Shown in pieces: positions 21,926 to 33,500 of a stretch of DNA of 64,000 nucleotides. Positions within the stretch are counted from its first letter, which is position 1, and each line of letters starts with the position of its first letter. The DNA is from Erythroxylum novogranatense. Its lineage: Eukaryota > Streptophyta > Magnoliopsida > Malpighiales > Erythroxylaceae. The position numbers and the translations under genes are program-made. Below the pieces are notes generated by a model that worked only from the letters and a program-made list of their open reading frames with translations, had not been told where the DNA came from and made no database searches. The stretch covers positions 86,931,304 to 86,995,303 of the forward strand of contig CM057228.1 in the NCBI GenBank assembly GCA_029891385.1. Reading direction: 5' to 3'.

Positions 21926-22938
21926 TTATGGAGAAAAATTCAGTATGGAGGGTGCGGATCCTTCTTCTCCTTTATGAACCGCATCAGCCGCATTAGCGGA
22001 CGGATTGAATTTAGCCCTATTTTGTGATCCACAAAACTGAAAATTCTTCGCACCATTTTTTAACCTGCAACGATCTTCGGTGTGCCCTCTTTTATCACAG
22101 AATTTACAATGAAATTTGAGAGTGCGACATTCATCAATGGTGTGGCCCGATCTGTTACAATGATCACACATCTTATCCTTGGAAGATTTGGGATTTTGGG
22201 ATCTGCTTTGAACAGCCGCTGCAATGGTGAAATTCTACACTGGTTCTGAAGTTAATTGGCGCTGCGTTTCTTCTTGAACAACAAGGGAGTACGCTTGGCG
22301 TACATTGGGCAATGGCATCATCATTAAAATGTTGGATCTCACTGTTTGTAGGACTCGTTGAGACCCATCAAAAACTGCATTAACTTGTCTTCCTCCTGTT
22401 GTTCGCGATGCACTTTGGCTTGATTGCAGGTAAAGAGCACGCGATATGCTTCGAGTTCATCCCAGAGAGTTTTTATTTTGATAAAATAAGAAGCAACAGA
22501 CATTGTTCCTTGTGAAATAGTAGCTATAGATTTTTTAATCTGAAAAATTGCAGGTGCATTTTTTTGAGAAAACTGATCACGAAGATCGATCCAAACCTGG
22601 TATGCGGTCTTTGCGTGGACAATACCTTCTGCCAAATCAGGTTCAACTGAATGTGACAGCCATGATAATATCATGCTGTTGCACTGATTCCACAGCGCAA
22701 AATCTGAAGGATGTTCTTCCTGTGATGGCATCTCAATGGTTCCGTCAATGAAGCCAATTTTGTTTTTGGCGATGAGGGCGTGAATCACTGCTTTACTCCA
22801 AGACTAATAATTGACCCCATTCAGCTTTGTTGGAACAAGCATGTGTCCGGGCTGATCTGAATGATGTACATAAAACGGATGTGTTGGATCTGTGCCGATG
22901 ACTTTGACGACAGACGATGATATTGCTTCGTTCGACAT
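21926..22938 (-). pseudogene. gag: gag of E3, broken
   Basis: Starts at the minus-strand ATG at 22938-22936 (MSNEAISSS). The capsid region holds the LNGVNY block and the UBN2-type segment 22788-22339 (WNQCNSMILSWL, YFIKIKTLWDEL, FLMGLNESY). The 22171-21926 piece carries a CCHC zinc knuckle (CKFCDKRGHTEDRC) preceded by a second knuckle-like unit (CDHCNRSGHTIDEC). Stops at 22804-22806 and 22339, and a gap between 22339 and 22171, break it. The stop at about 21923 lies between gag and the protease in the same frame. Confidence 0.88.
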
Positions 22939-23010
22939 GGATACTTGGACGGTGGTTTAGCAGAGAAGAAAAGTCGAGAAAAAAAGAAACAAGAGTATCA
23001 AGAACCCTTT

Positions 23011-23021
23011 CTCTGATACCA
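23011..23021 (-). other. Primer binding site of E3 (tRNA-iMet)
   Basis: The minus strand reads TGGTATCAGAG immediately after the 5' LTR, with no spacer. Confidence 0.85.
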
Positions 23022-23247
23022 ACTCAAATAAAGAATGGTGAATAAAAATATCCAAGAAGTACACTTTCTTCCATTGATGGCACAAATATTTATACAAAGT
23101 TGATAACAATCTACTCCTATAATTTCTCCTAACTGATAGCTATTTACACAAACAAATCATCTAAATAAGGTAAGGATAATCACAATAACAACGTAATCTT
23201 TTCCTTAATAGACAATCACAAATAACACCGTAATCTTTTCCTTAATA
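23022..23247 (-). repeat. 5' LTR of E3
   Basis: 226 bp, partner of 18372-18597, followed by target duplication GATTT. Confidence 0.9.
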
Positions 23248-23252
23248 GATTT

Positions 23253-23696
23253 GGTTATAAGATTTGCAATAGTTTCAATCGAAAAGTGTTGAGCATATGA
23301 GAGAAAAACAATCTAGATATCTTATAATATTTAAAACTAAATTGGGATATTGTTATGGAGTGAAAAGGCAATCAAAGTTTAACTGGTCAAACGTATTATT
23401 CAATTTAACTGAGTTAGAATTATTTTGTGGCTTTGAGTCTAAATTTTAATTTGATAATCTTTCTCTGGACAAAATTACCAATTTTTTTCTAATTCACTAT
23501 TATAAAAATGTCTACTTTTTATTTTAAATGTCGTACAAGATTCATAAGGTTTAAGAGAGATTAAGAATTTAACATTAAGCTGGTGAAAGAGCACGCATGG
23601 AAGCGATATTGTATTTTGATTTATGAAAATGAAAGTAAAAAAAATGAAATACTGGACAGAATAGACGAAGTAGAGAAAAGGTTATCTGCTGGCAGA
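23253..23696. other. No gene recognised; spacer between E3 and E4
   Basis: AT-rich, no domain. The right edge is the truncation point of E4: the minus-strand RT frame stops matching Copia RT after the DEDV codons at about 23697. Confidence 0.5.
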
Positions 23697-25136
23697 GCAA
23701 CGTCTTCATCAAGATAGCCATGTAAAAACGCGTTATTTATATCCAATTGATACAATCCCCAACCTCGAGCCGCCGCAATAGCCAGAAAAATCCGCACTGT
23801 TACGACCTTGGCCACCGGTGAAAAACTATCATAGTAATCCTCTCCATAAATCTGATTGTATCCCTTAGCCACCAGATGAGCTTTATGCCTGTCAATCGTC
23901 TCATCCGGGACAGGCCCCATCCGGCTTGTATTTCAACTTATAGACCCACTTACTCCCAATCGCAGTCTTCCCAGATGGCAACGTAGTAAGCTCCCAAGTA
24001 TGATTCCTCTCCAACGCCTCCAACTCGGAATCCATAGCCTGAACCCATCTAACATCTTGACAAGCCTCTTGGAAATTTCTAGGTTCCTTCGTAACATCGA
24101 TATGACAGAGAAAACCCGTCATATCTGCAGACAACCCAGCAGGAACAGAATAGGGAAAGGTGCTGGGCAGATGAGGCGAAGTACGCGGTTTGGCGTCGAC
24201 GTCTAGGGTGTGATTCACCACATAATCGGACAACCACAATGGTGCCCTCTTCACTCGGCTACTTCGACGAGCGGCAGGAAGTGGAGAAGAATGGCGCACC
24301 ACTGCGGGAAGCACATCCGGCACTGGGTGTGCCCTATGAGGCTCGTCGGAGAACGGAGAGATTTGAAGCTCCACAGCTGGACGCACATCCGGACGGGCTA
24401 CACGAGGTTCTTGAATATCTGCGTCCCTACGTGCCACCCAAGGCTCCTCAAGATCTGTGTTTAGCTGACTCCCCCCACGTGGAGTAACACGTGGACGATG
24501 GATATCCACACCCTCATTCAAAACAGAAATGGAAGGGATAGGTGTGTCCGTATCCTCAAAAAAATGATCCCCTGCACAAGGAAATAAAGTCTCATGAAAA
24601 GTAACGTCCCTAGAGACGAATACTTTCCCTGTGTCTACATCATAAACCTTATAACCCTTGACTCCAGCAACAAAACCCAGAAAAAGGCATTTAGAAGCTT
24701 TTACAGCAAACTTATCCTTTGTCGGCTTAGGATCCGTGGAATAGCACAAACAACCAAACACCCTCAAATTACTAAGATCAGGAGGTTTTCCGAACATAAC
24801 TTCATAAGGAGTCTTCCATTCCAAAGTAGCAGTGGGCAAATTATTGATTAAGTACGTAGCATGAAGAATAGCTTCGCCCCAAAACTTATTCGACATGTGA
24901 GCTTGATGCAACAAAGCTCGGGCTACTTGAAGAATATGTCTATGTTTCCTCTCAACTCTACCATTCTGTTGTGGAGTATAAACATAAGATCGCTGATGTT
25001 GTATACCATGATCAGTAAACACTTGCTGACAATTATATCCAATAAACTCACCCCCATTATCTGTCCGAACGATCTTAACCAGGTAACCATACTGGGTTTG
25101 TACCAATAAGAAAAATTTTCGCAAAATAGAACCAAC
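23697..25136 (-). pseudogene. integrase core and partial RT of E4
   Basis: In the same frame as the upstream gag ORF but behind a TAG at 25137-25139. Integrase: VRTDNGGEF near 25065, NGRVERKH near 24960 and FGCLCYSTD near 24745. A long variable linker follows (24560-24150), then the RT start (WVQAMDSELEALERNHTW near 24035, [12 protein letters not shown] near 23935). A frameshift at 23901-23920 moves to a second frame that reads [20 protein letters not shown] and [17 protein letters not shown], where the similarity stops. No YVDD motif, so RT is incomplete. Confidence 0.88.
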
Positions 25137-27056
25137 CTAATCCTTATTCTGCATAAGAAAAGTCCAAGTAATACGACTACAATCTTCGACTATGGTGAGA
25201 AAATAAAAAGCACCAGTCAAAGATGGTTTCTTGTATGGACCCCAAACATCAACATGGAGTAATTCAAAAAATTTATCACTATGACTTGCACTAATGGGAA
25301 ATGGTAATCGAGATTGTTTAGCCCTTGCACAAACATCACAAACAACATATGTATTACTCATCCTTTTATTAATGAAAGAAAACTTCTGTACAACATCAAA
25401 AGAGGGATGGCCTAATCGTTGATGCCATAATGTTGTAGAGTCAACACCATTAACTCTGTTTACATATTTCACATCTTTATTCAAACAACAATCAACAACA
25501 TCAATTGCATTTCGTCTCAAAGAAACAAAAGCAGTAGTCAACAAATCCTTATGAAAAGATTCTGCCGTAAGGTAATATAGATGACCAACAGCTCTCCCCA
25601 CAGCTAAGACACTCTTAAAATTCTGGTCCTGTAAAACACAGAAGGAAGGATAGAAAGTAAAAACTCCATCACCATGTTGTAAGATCCGGTTCACAGATAA
25701 CAAATTATACTTGAAACTCGGAACATAAAAAACATGTGTCAATACAATATCCTTGCTAAGTCTTATTTCTCCCATCATGCTAACTTTCTTGATCGTACCA
25801 TCTGGTAAACTAACTGTTGAAGCCCTCTTTGCCGGAACTAGCTTATGAAACAAGCTAGCATTACCTGAAATATGTATACTAGCCCCAGTATCCACTATCC
25901 AACAGAAGTTCTTTATGTCTTGATTGCCTAATTTCTTTTCAAGGGCAGAAATATTACCTGCAAACTCTGCTCCAAAGTTCACTTTCTCCATGGTAGGCAA
26001 CTTTTGTTGATCTTTCATCAACCTCGATAACTCCTGTTGAATGATTTCCCTCATGCTTAATCCTCCAGTATCATCTTCACTGACCTCCAAAGGTGTCTCA
26101 GCCAAGTTAACTTTTCCTGCTTTACTACTAATTTTCTTCTGTTGAGTGCGATTTTTAAGATCAATGTACCACTCAGGATAACCATGTAACTTAAAACATG
26201 TATCCTTAGTGTGTCCATCTATTTTGCAAAACGAACATTTCTTATCCTCTTTATCGACTTTCCAATCCTTTTTCTTTCCATTCCCTTTTCCTGAATTGTA
26301 AGTTTTTACTGTCCCTGAGCCAATCATAAGAGCATTCCCTTCTGTTAACTCCCCAAAAGAATCGGAAACCTGTTTTTGCCTTTCCACATTCATCAGCATT
26401 GAATACACCTTGTCAATATTAGGATAAGAATCCATCATAAGGATCTGGTTCTTGACATGGCTGTACGAATCATTCAGTCCCGTTAAAAACTGAATAATTT
26501 TTGCATTATCATTGAGCCGCATAATCTTGCCAGAAACATCACAAGTGCAACATCCACAAATGCATTGTGGAACAGGTATGATACACTGCAGTTCATCCCA
26601 CAGTTTGCATAGTTTGGTATAATACATGGAAAGACTAGAGTTACCTTGCGAAATACTACCTATTTCCCTTCGGATTTGATATTCTTGAGGTCCAGTAGAA
26701 TCACCGAGCCGATTTGCAAGTTTATCCCATAGATCTTTGGCAGAAGACACATAAAGAAATGCATCGTGCAAATCCTTGGTCAATGAATTCAAAATCCAAG
26801 ACTCCACCATTGCATTTCCACTCATAATTTCCTCGTAATCTTCCGCATCCTCAGCTGGAATTTGTATCTTGCCAGTTATATAACCAAGTTTGTGCTTAGC
26901 GGCAAGAGCTTTCTTCATAGATGTACTCCATGTTCTGTAGTTGAAACCATTCAGAGGAGTAGTGACGAGGCATGCACCTGGATTATCTGAATCTTTCTTT
27001 AGGATTGTCGCCATCGCAGATTTGCAATTCTTGAAAGAAAACCGTTTTCTGATCAA
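25137..27056 (-). pseudogene. gag: gag-protease-integrase N-part of E4, long open frame
   Basis: 639 codons without interruption, ending at an in-frame TAG inside the integrase, so one change separates it from the downstream integrase frame. Layout: capsid/UBN2 region (residues ~25-230: LNGFNYRTW, ILNSLTKDL, YYTKLCKLWDEL, FLTGLNDSY); zinc knuckle CSFCKIDGHTKDTC at about 270; protease DTGASIHI at about 390; integrase zinc domain LWHQRLGH near 545 and CDVCARAKQ near 575; first catalytic Asp in HVDVWGPY near 605. Likely start: MATILKKDSD (residue 15), more typical than the first ATG. This is the best-preserved Copia gag in the window. Confidence 0.88.
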
Positions 27057-27095
27057 GAGCCCGACGTCTTAGATCAACAGCATGAAACGGTTAGT

Positions 27096-27106
27096 CTCTG
27101 ATACCA
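27096..27106 (-). other. Primer binding site of E4 (tRNA-iMet)
   Basis: The minus strand reads TGGTATCAGAG, two bases after the LTR end. Confidence 0.85.
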
Positions 27107-27108
27107 TA

Positions 27109-27311
27109 TGAAGAATTACGATAGAGTTATTTAAGAGAGAACAATTACTTCTCACTCTATATTTCTCAGTATATAATAAAACTCAAAATGAAAGCTTAAA
27201 TAGCGTCTGTACAAAAGCAGTTACTACTCTACTGAAATATCCAACTGTAACTAACAGTAACTAGCTATACTACTTCAGTAACTATAAGACTAATAATCTT
27301 TACAGCTTACA
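27109..27311 (-). repeat. 5' LTR of E4
   Basis: 203 bp; on the minus strand it begins TGTAAGCTG and ends TAATTCTTCA. Boundaries come from the TG...CA ends and the primer site only, since the partner LTR is missing. It points away from SGR. Confidence 0.75.
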
Positions 27312-27821
27312 CGTTTCCTGTCATTTTAGAGTTTAGTGTCTAATCATATACTTATGTGATATACTATGACATATATGAGTAATTTAGTTAAAATAATAAC
27401 TTAATATGCATTCCTTTGGAGGTCGTAACTCGTAACCCTTATCACTCCTCGAAATTCAACCCTTAGAAAATACATCACTTTAGGACTTTATACGAAGCCG
27501 CAATCAGAAGAAGCAAAAAGTTGGTACAACACGCTACCAACTTAGCACACTTCAAGTGGAAAAAAACAAGAATGCTCCAATCTTATTGTTGCTTTGTTCA
27601 AACTTTGGCTGCTCGGCAATGTTAAGCATACAAGCAAAGCAAAACAAGGCAGAGTGTTGAAGCAAACAAAGAGAAAGTAGTATATGCATCAAGTTACCGT
27701 CCAGGAAGGTTTTTATTATAAGTTCTCCACTTTTGTGACTACTGAAATAAATTGAGATTTCCCAAAACAGTTGCAGCTTTGGAAGGGTTTGCTACTCAGA
27801 GGAGAACAAGAGAGAAGTCAG
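27312..27821 (+). promoter_or_regulatory. SGR upstream region
   Basis: 510 bp between the E4 LTR and the SGR start codon. A weak TATA-like string (TATTATAA) lies at about 27714-27721, ~100 bp before the ATG. No other element can be named with confidence. The native promoter was probably longer before E4 inserted. Confidence 0.35.
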
Positions 27822-29300
27822 ATGGGTATTTCGACGATAACTCCTTTGATTCCTTCGAAGCCAAGACCCTCTGTTTTTGAACAGAGCACTTCTCTCCTTC
27901 CTTTTAGAAGAAAACCCAGAAATAAGATCCTAACTTTTAGTCCTGTAAGTGTTTTTTATTGTATGTTTCCTACTTTCTTCTATTTCTCTTTTTTTTTCTC
28001 TGCAGCAAGTTGTTTCATCTGGTCTGATGCGGGTTTGCGCTCATCTAGGACGCAAGGTTATTTGGGCCATCGATTTTTGAGGCTTCAAAATTGAAGGTGC
28101 TGATTTTAGGAGTTGATGAGAAGAAGCATCCAGGGAAGCTGCCAAGGACTTATACTCTAACTCACAGTGATATTACTTCTAAGCTTACGTTGGCCATATC
28201 TCAGACAATAAATAATTCTCAGGTAATCCCTTTCACAGACCCTTTTTATTTTTCTATATACGAAACTCTTTGCATGTTAAACATTGTTATCTGTATGAGT
28301 CTCTTGTCAGTTCGAAATCGAAGTTAAGAATAGTGAAACAGAGAACATGGATGTTTGGGAATTATATTGAATGTAGAGTTACAAGTTTGTTCTCAGAATT
28401 ATCTTCTGGGAATTGAATGCGGTAGGTATTTAACTTTTTGTGTGTGTGTGCGTGTATCTATATATAAATTCATTGAGAAGCATATAAAATTGACAGTCAC
28501 TTGTTTTTTGAAGCTTGTAAATTGTTTTCTTTCACAATATTCTTTCTTTGGAGTTATTCGAGACGGACTTGAATGAAACATTCTCGGAAGTTATAATACG
28601 TAAGTAATGAGCTAGCTAGTGGTGTAATCTTTGTAAGTTAAAACCTACGAACAAGCTGATATCCCATGCAGGGATCAAAGATCATGACCATTCTGATTAA
28701 TGGGACAAGGTTGCTTGTTTTCAATGATCTTATGGTGATTTAAAAGTTAGAGTTGTCTGCAGTTGCAGGGATGGTCCAACAAATTGTACAGAGATGAGGT
28801 GGTGGCAGAGTGGAAGAAGGTGAAGGGAAAGATGTCACTCCATGTGCACTGCCACGTAAGTGGAGGCCATTTCCTCTTAGAAATTTGTTCTAGACTGAGA
28901 TACTACATTTTCTGCAAAGAACTGCCTGTGGTAAGAATTGCACACTCTGCCTATAGTGTCGTTTTCAGCTGTGCAAATTTTGGTGAAATAAGTAAAACTC
29001 CATGTCTAGGTGTTGAAAGCCTTTGTTCATGGGGATGGAAATTTGTTGAACAACTACCCTGAATTACAGGAGGCATTGGTTTGGGTTTATTTTCATTCAA
29101 GCGTTGCAGAATTCAACAAAGTGGAGTGCTGGGGTCCACTCAAGAATGCTGCGGCGGCGGCGCCCAACGAAGAGCAGAAGGAAACTTCGGTGCCAGATCC
29201 ATGCCACGTGCACTGTAGCTGTTGTTTTCCTCCCACCAGCTTGATTAATTGGTCGAGACCTTGTGAAAAGAGCCCAACAAAAACCAAACGCCAACAATAA
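27822..29300 (+). CDS. SGR: STAY-GREEN protein (Mg-dechelatase), four exons
   Basis: Chloroplast enzyme that removes Mg from chlorophyll a to give pheophytin a, the first committed step of chlorophyll breakdown in senescence and ripening. Exons by GT-AG boundaries and frame: 27822-27944, 28049-28222, 28763-28930, 29010-29300; joined length 756 nt, 251 codons plus stop, close to the family's usual length. Start MGISTITPLIPSKPRPS is an ordinary plastid-targeting N-terminus; an ATG at 27771 would only add unmatched residues. Core wording: LFGPSIFEASKLKVL, GVDEKKHPGKLPRTYTLTHS, EVVAEWKKVKGKMSLHVHCH, SGGHFLLE, RYYIFCKELPV, FVHGDGNLLNNYPELQEALV, EFNKVECWGPL. The C-terminal CHVHCSCCFP fits the SGR Cys-rich motif CX3CXCCFPX5P. 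No stop or frameshift. The 104-bp first intron also has a strong CAG acceptor at 28005, which would be out of frame. Product and intactness are near certain; paralogue (SGR1, SGR2 or SGRL) not settled, though the Cys-rich tail argues against SGRL. Confidence 0.95.
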
Positions 29301-29680
29301 CAATTAACAACAGCAGTCATTTTCTGTAATTTAGATTAGAGCGCTTCCTTGTAAACACGTGACTTATGTTGCAGATACCATCATGTCCCGAAATGATGGG
29401 GTTGGGCCTCCTGCGGAATGTCTCTTCCGTATATTAAGAATTGGGCTTTACTTCGTAACAATTCTAATCTGTTCATTAAGAGAAATTATATTTGGTTACA
29501 CAATTTTTGTCGCTTAACTCGGTACCACGCCTCCCGTATGTGAAAGATACCTTATATGGGGGCGTTTGGGGTAGGCGATTTTAACTTTTGAGACAAAGAT
29601 ACCTTGTAGATGACGTCCGTCAAATTCTGAAACCTCCAGCACAGTGGTTTAATTAGTAAATCAACGTCTCAGCGACCTGT
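29301..29680 (+). other. SGR 3' region, no other gene
   Basis: Probable 3' UTR followed by spacer. No clear polyadenylation signal stands out. The GC-rich phrase near 29560 adjoins the SINE-like unit at 29625. Confidence 0.4.
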
Positions 29681-29831
29681 TTCACATCATGGGTTTCAAA
29701 TTTTCATGCTTTGAAATGTTATGTAAAATTGTCACTGTTTGTTGTGGAGTTTCTAGTTCACATCATGAGTTTCAAATCTTCGTGCGTTGAAATGTCATGT
29801 AAAATTGTCACTGTTTGCTTTTGAGCTTCTA
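29625..29831 (+). repeat. SINE-like unit with a 76-bp tandem duplication
   Basis: 29681-29756 and 29757-29831 are two diverged copies of one ~76-bp unit starting TTCACATCATG. Upstream, 'agcacagtgg' (near 29638) resembles a tRNA-type A box, and 'gggtttcaaat' (29691) a B box, ~45 bp apart, as in tRNA-derived SINEs. The duplication repeats the B-box part. No 3' poly-A or target duplication was found, so the SINE call is tentative; the tandem duplication itself is clear. Confidence 0.45.
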
Positions 29832-31060
29832 ATTTATTTTTAGAATTTTTAGCAAGCAACTTTGAGAGAGCAAATTAATTACCAAATTTTAATAAATTAA
29901 AGAACTTTTAAAGCTGCATATATTTAGATTTAAATGAATTTAGTTTTGAGGCATTTGAAGTTATTGGAAAGGGTCACAATGGAATCAAGTTAGGTTTGTT
30001 ATATAAATTTAATTATGCTAATGAAAATATTTTATATTTTATTATTAAGTGAATTTGAATTTGTGAATTTTTCATCGATTTTATAAATAATTATAGAAAA
30101 TTCCATTTTAAGCCAAAGAGGCAAAAAGATAAATGTATTTAAACGGATTTAAGTTTGTGAGTTTAGGATTTTTGTCAGGTTCATAAATGAGCATAAAATA
30201 TTTCATTTTATGTTTGGGAGGCCACAAAAATTCTATTCCAAGACTATTTTTTCAAGTGCTTGTGAGCCTACGGTCTTAGAGTTAAATATGATATTAAAAG
30301 ATGCATTAACATCTTTTTATTATCTATAATTTACTAAATTCGATTATGAGAATTATGCATTCATTATAAAATTCATTTTCAATTTTAACTTACTCTTAGA
30401 CATCGAACAAATCATAAACATTCAAAACATTCATTTAACAGAGTTTATTCTAAAATTTTCAACTATGTTGACATTTCACCGGCGAAAAATGTAGTTAAGG
30501 AAAAGCTCAGCATTCCTGGTTCAAATATTTTAACAAGGACATATACTGAAACTGATTAATGGTCCATACAACATTCTTCTTATTTCTTTCATACACATAA
30601 AAGATCATTATAAATCAAAATCCAACATATACATTACACATCAATTTAGAGTTTAATCTTAGTACAAAAATTTGTATCATAATGTGGATGTTAATGCAAA
30701 AGAATCTAACTAGACTCCGCAAATTCAGCTGATCCGACCTTTAAGCCATTTTCATCCTTAAAATGTAAATATGAAACTTCTATTATATCGTTTTGGTAGC
30801 TATAACTCCCTCTAAACAGAAAAACAACGTTACAATTTTGATGAGTTTGCGAACTTTGTAAGTGAACCATCATTGATGCAATCACACAAGTATTATTACA
30901 AAGACATTTTGTATCATAATTTATTACATTTCAACAAATATATCATATAAGCCAATGTTGCATATCACATCACATTGACATCACTATTCCCATGAAGGGC
31001 TAGGCTTCCTTTTTACAGTTTCAAGTTGAAATTGAAGTTGAGGAATAGTTTTGGGCATAG
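29832..31060. other. AT-rich spacer, no gene seen
   Basis: No open frame with recognisable content on either strand. Confidence 0.5.
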
Positions 31061-31830
31061 CTTCATTATGTATAGTTATTATGTCTCTCTATTGTTTATG
31101 TTATCTTATTCTTATTGATTTGGGTATTCATACTTGAAAGATCATTATTATCACTCTCGTTGGATTGTTTATGTATGTGAACTCATTGCTTGAATCTTGA
31201 ATACAATACGTAATAGTTATGTTTTGGATTCATTTGTGGCAAATAATGGTGTTGAATCATTAAGGATAACGTAACCTTAGATAAATAACCCAAGCTTATA
31301 TGGTTGTTGCCTTGATTAATATGTTTGTCTAAACCTTAATTCAGTTGTCATATTAAATCTAAAGAGCTTGTTCTAGGTTATTAGATAACTAGGTTAGTTA
31401 AAGTGCTTGTTTTAACTAAACATTATCTAACAAAAAATTGGGGTTGACATAGCTTATTATTAATCTATGATTAATAATTTCTAAAAGAGGTATAAGAATA
31501 ATAAGACAATGAAGTATGTTTATTCGTGTGTGCCGAGATTGAACTGAAAACTAGATTCCATATCTATTCATCACTTTTATCACTTTTTGACTGTTTGTTT
31601 TAATTTTCTATCATTAGTCTAATTTCACTTTATTTTTTTAGTTGAAACCAAACCAAACCCCCGCATAACCTAAACACTAATTTCTTTCATTGAAAAAGCT
31701 ACATGAACACTCCCTGTGGATACCATCCTTACTCAGTGCTATTATAAATCTAAATGTGCAGAGTTAGGTTTTTTTGTTGTTGCATTTGATATGCATCAAA
31801 AACCACGTTATAGAACATAGTTTGGAAATC
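31060..31830 (+). repeat. Degenerate Ty3/Gypsy LTR remnant (second copy of the 14140 family)
   Basis: Colinear with 14140-14930. Shared blocks include 'agagcttgttc' and 'taacaaaaaattggggtt' type phrases in the same order, and it ends with 'ctccctgtggatacc', the typical Gypsy LTR tail wording. No gag follows here. Confidence 0.5.
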
Positions 31831-31959
31831 ATTAAGCATTAGCTCACTATATTACAAGATGATCTTGACTCTTTTTGAGACATCACGATGTATCAACTTA
31901 ATGACATATATAGTTTGATTAAGTCTTGCGTTCCTCCTTGAACTAATTGATATTTGACG

Positions 31960-32240
31960 TTTTTAAAAAAGGGAAGAGTAATTCTATGATATTAGATTCA
32001 AAGGGTGATTATTGTAAATATGATGACCTTTTGAAATCTCTTTTATGTGTGGATATTTGTTTTACTTGTTATTGAATATCACTTACATGATATTAAAGAT
32101 CTCTTTTTATCTTGAATTATGTATTATGCATAAATTAAGAGGGAGCTTATCATTATATGGATAGTTACTTATTTGTTTAATCTTATTATTGTTCTTTAAC
32201 GTCACAAATGTTTTATCATCATCAAAAATAATAAGATGGT
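31960..32240 (+). repeat. 3' tail of an old SIRE-like element
   Basis: Same order of phrases as the 3' tails of E1 (8850-9110) and E2: a 'gggaagagtaattctatg' block, a purine-rich 'taagagggagc' block, then 'ttatcatcatcaaaaa' before an LTR. Upstream pol is missing. Confidence 0.45.
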
Positions 32241-33500
32241 TAAATCAAGGGAGGTTCTAATAAATGTTTTATTGACAACTAAAAGCAAATCCTACTAATG
32301 AGTTTGTTATCTGGTGAGAAGCTTTATAAGAACAAGATGAAATTATGGAAAACTCAAGAAAATAATTCATCAAGATGATAATAAGGTAAAGATCAAGTCA
32401 AGAAAAAAGAAGATTAAGGCACATAAAAGACATTTTATATTTTTGTGATACTAAGTGCAATCTTACTTTATTAGTTTGGTAATCTTAAAGACTCACTATG
32501 CAAAACATTTAAAATCAATTTATTGTATGAGTCTTTTCATTCATTAAGAGGTATTAAAGTCTTTGCTTTTAACAAAAAGTCTTTTGACATTTCAAATACT
32601 CTTTTGGGGAAATTTTAAATATTTTAATTATATTTACATCAAAATCAAGTTTAAGCATTTAAAGTTATTAAAATTATATTTTTAAGTAGATTCGTTAGCT
32701 AATATAAGGCTATTGGTCAATTAATGTAAGCCTAAAGTGTATCAGGCAAGTCTATTAATACATGGTCCACTAATATAATGGTTTGGTTGACAAATTTCCC
32801 TTTAAAGGACATATTGATCGGCCAATATAGTTGAGTGGTCGAACAATATCTTAAAATTTAATGAATCTACTCATTCAATACACACTAGTTGACTAATATA
32901 CTACATTGGTCTACTAATGCTCTATAACTAGTTGTTAACAGTTAGTTATAAAGCAATAGTAGATCAATGTAGCATATTAGTATTGCTAACTACTGCAAAA
33001 CTTCATAAATACATGTTTTCTAATTAGTTCTTTCATCAAGAAGCACTTGAGTGTCATTTACACACATTTCTATGTGTTTCCAATCGTTTGAGTATTCATT
33101 CTCAGTTTAAGTGAGTAAGCTTTTTTAATATTATTAAAATGATAAAGTGAGTTATTTTGAGTTATAGGATGCTGTTAGAAATTTTTTTATTATATTTGGA
33201 GGTGTTTTAAGTGGCATTGAGTTTCCTTTTCACCTCAGAGAAAGATTGTAAAAGAATTTCTCTTTATCAAGTAAAGATTGTAAAAAAGTTATTCTTCACA
33301 TAAAAAGAAGAATTATAGTGAAAATCTAAGAAGAGTCTTAAGAATAGATGTAAGCAAGAGTTGTTCACCAAACTACTATAAATTAGTTTACATCTCTCCT
33401 TCCCTTACTCTTTTACTTTATTAATTAAGTATGTTGTTAAAATTTATTATTTTATTTCATACTTTTGTATTTTATAAATTTTGATTATTAACATATTTTG
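32241..33500 (+). repeat. Old SIRE-like LTR with degenerate motif array
   Basis: Lies between a SIRE-like 3' tail and a gag relic. At 32710-32960 it has about seven loosely spaced phrases of the form (a/t)(a/g)gt(c/t)nactaat, for example 'agttgactaata' and 'ggtccactaata', resembling decayed forms of the E1 motif. A 'ctataaatt' box near 33378 matches the TATA position in E1 and E2. Boundaries are approximate. Confidence 0.45.

Larger units (their letters stand above)
18372..23247 (-). mobile_element. E3: compact Ty1/Copia retrotransposon, minus strand
   Basis: 4,876 bp with 226-bp LTRs that differ at three positions, so a fairly recent insertion. Flanked by GATTT at 18367-18371 and 23248-23252. 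Read on the minus strand: LTR, initiator-Met primer site, gag, protease, integrase, RT, RNase H, polypurine tract, LTR. LTR ends as drawn are TATTAAGG... and ...TTTGAGT rather than TG...CA. Coding is broken by several stops and frameshifts. The protease wording (DSGATDHM) and short LTRs suggest a Tork/RE-like lineage, tentatively. Confidence 0.93.
23697..27311 (-). mobile_element. E4: 3'-truncated Ty1/Copia retrotransposon, minus strand
   Basis: It keeps a 5' LTR (27109-27311), primer site, gag, protease, integrase and the first part of RT, then ends at about 23697. The YVDD part, RNase H and 3' LTR are missing. No matching LTR copy is seen to the left. E3 lies ~450 bp beyond the break, so the loss may predate or accompany that insertion. 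Confidence 0.9.

Noticed and set aside
23901..25109. Several plus-strand frames (24000-25109) over E4
   Set aside because: Antisense shadows of the integrase and RT frame.
27771..27821. Upstream in-frame ATG as SGR start
   Set aside because: The extra 17 residues match nothing in the SGR family; the start at 27822 gives the usual N-terminus.
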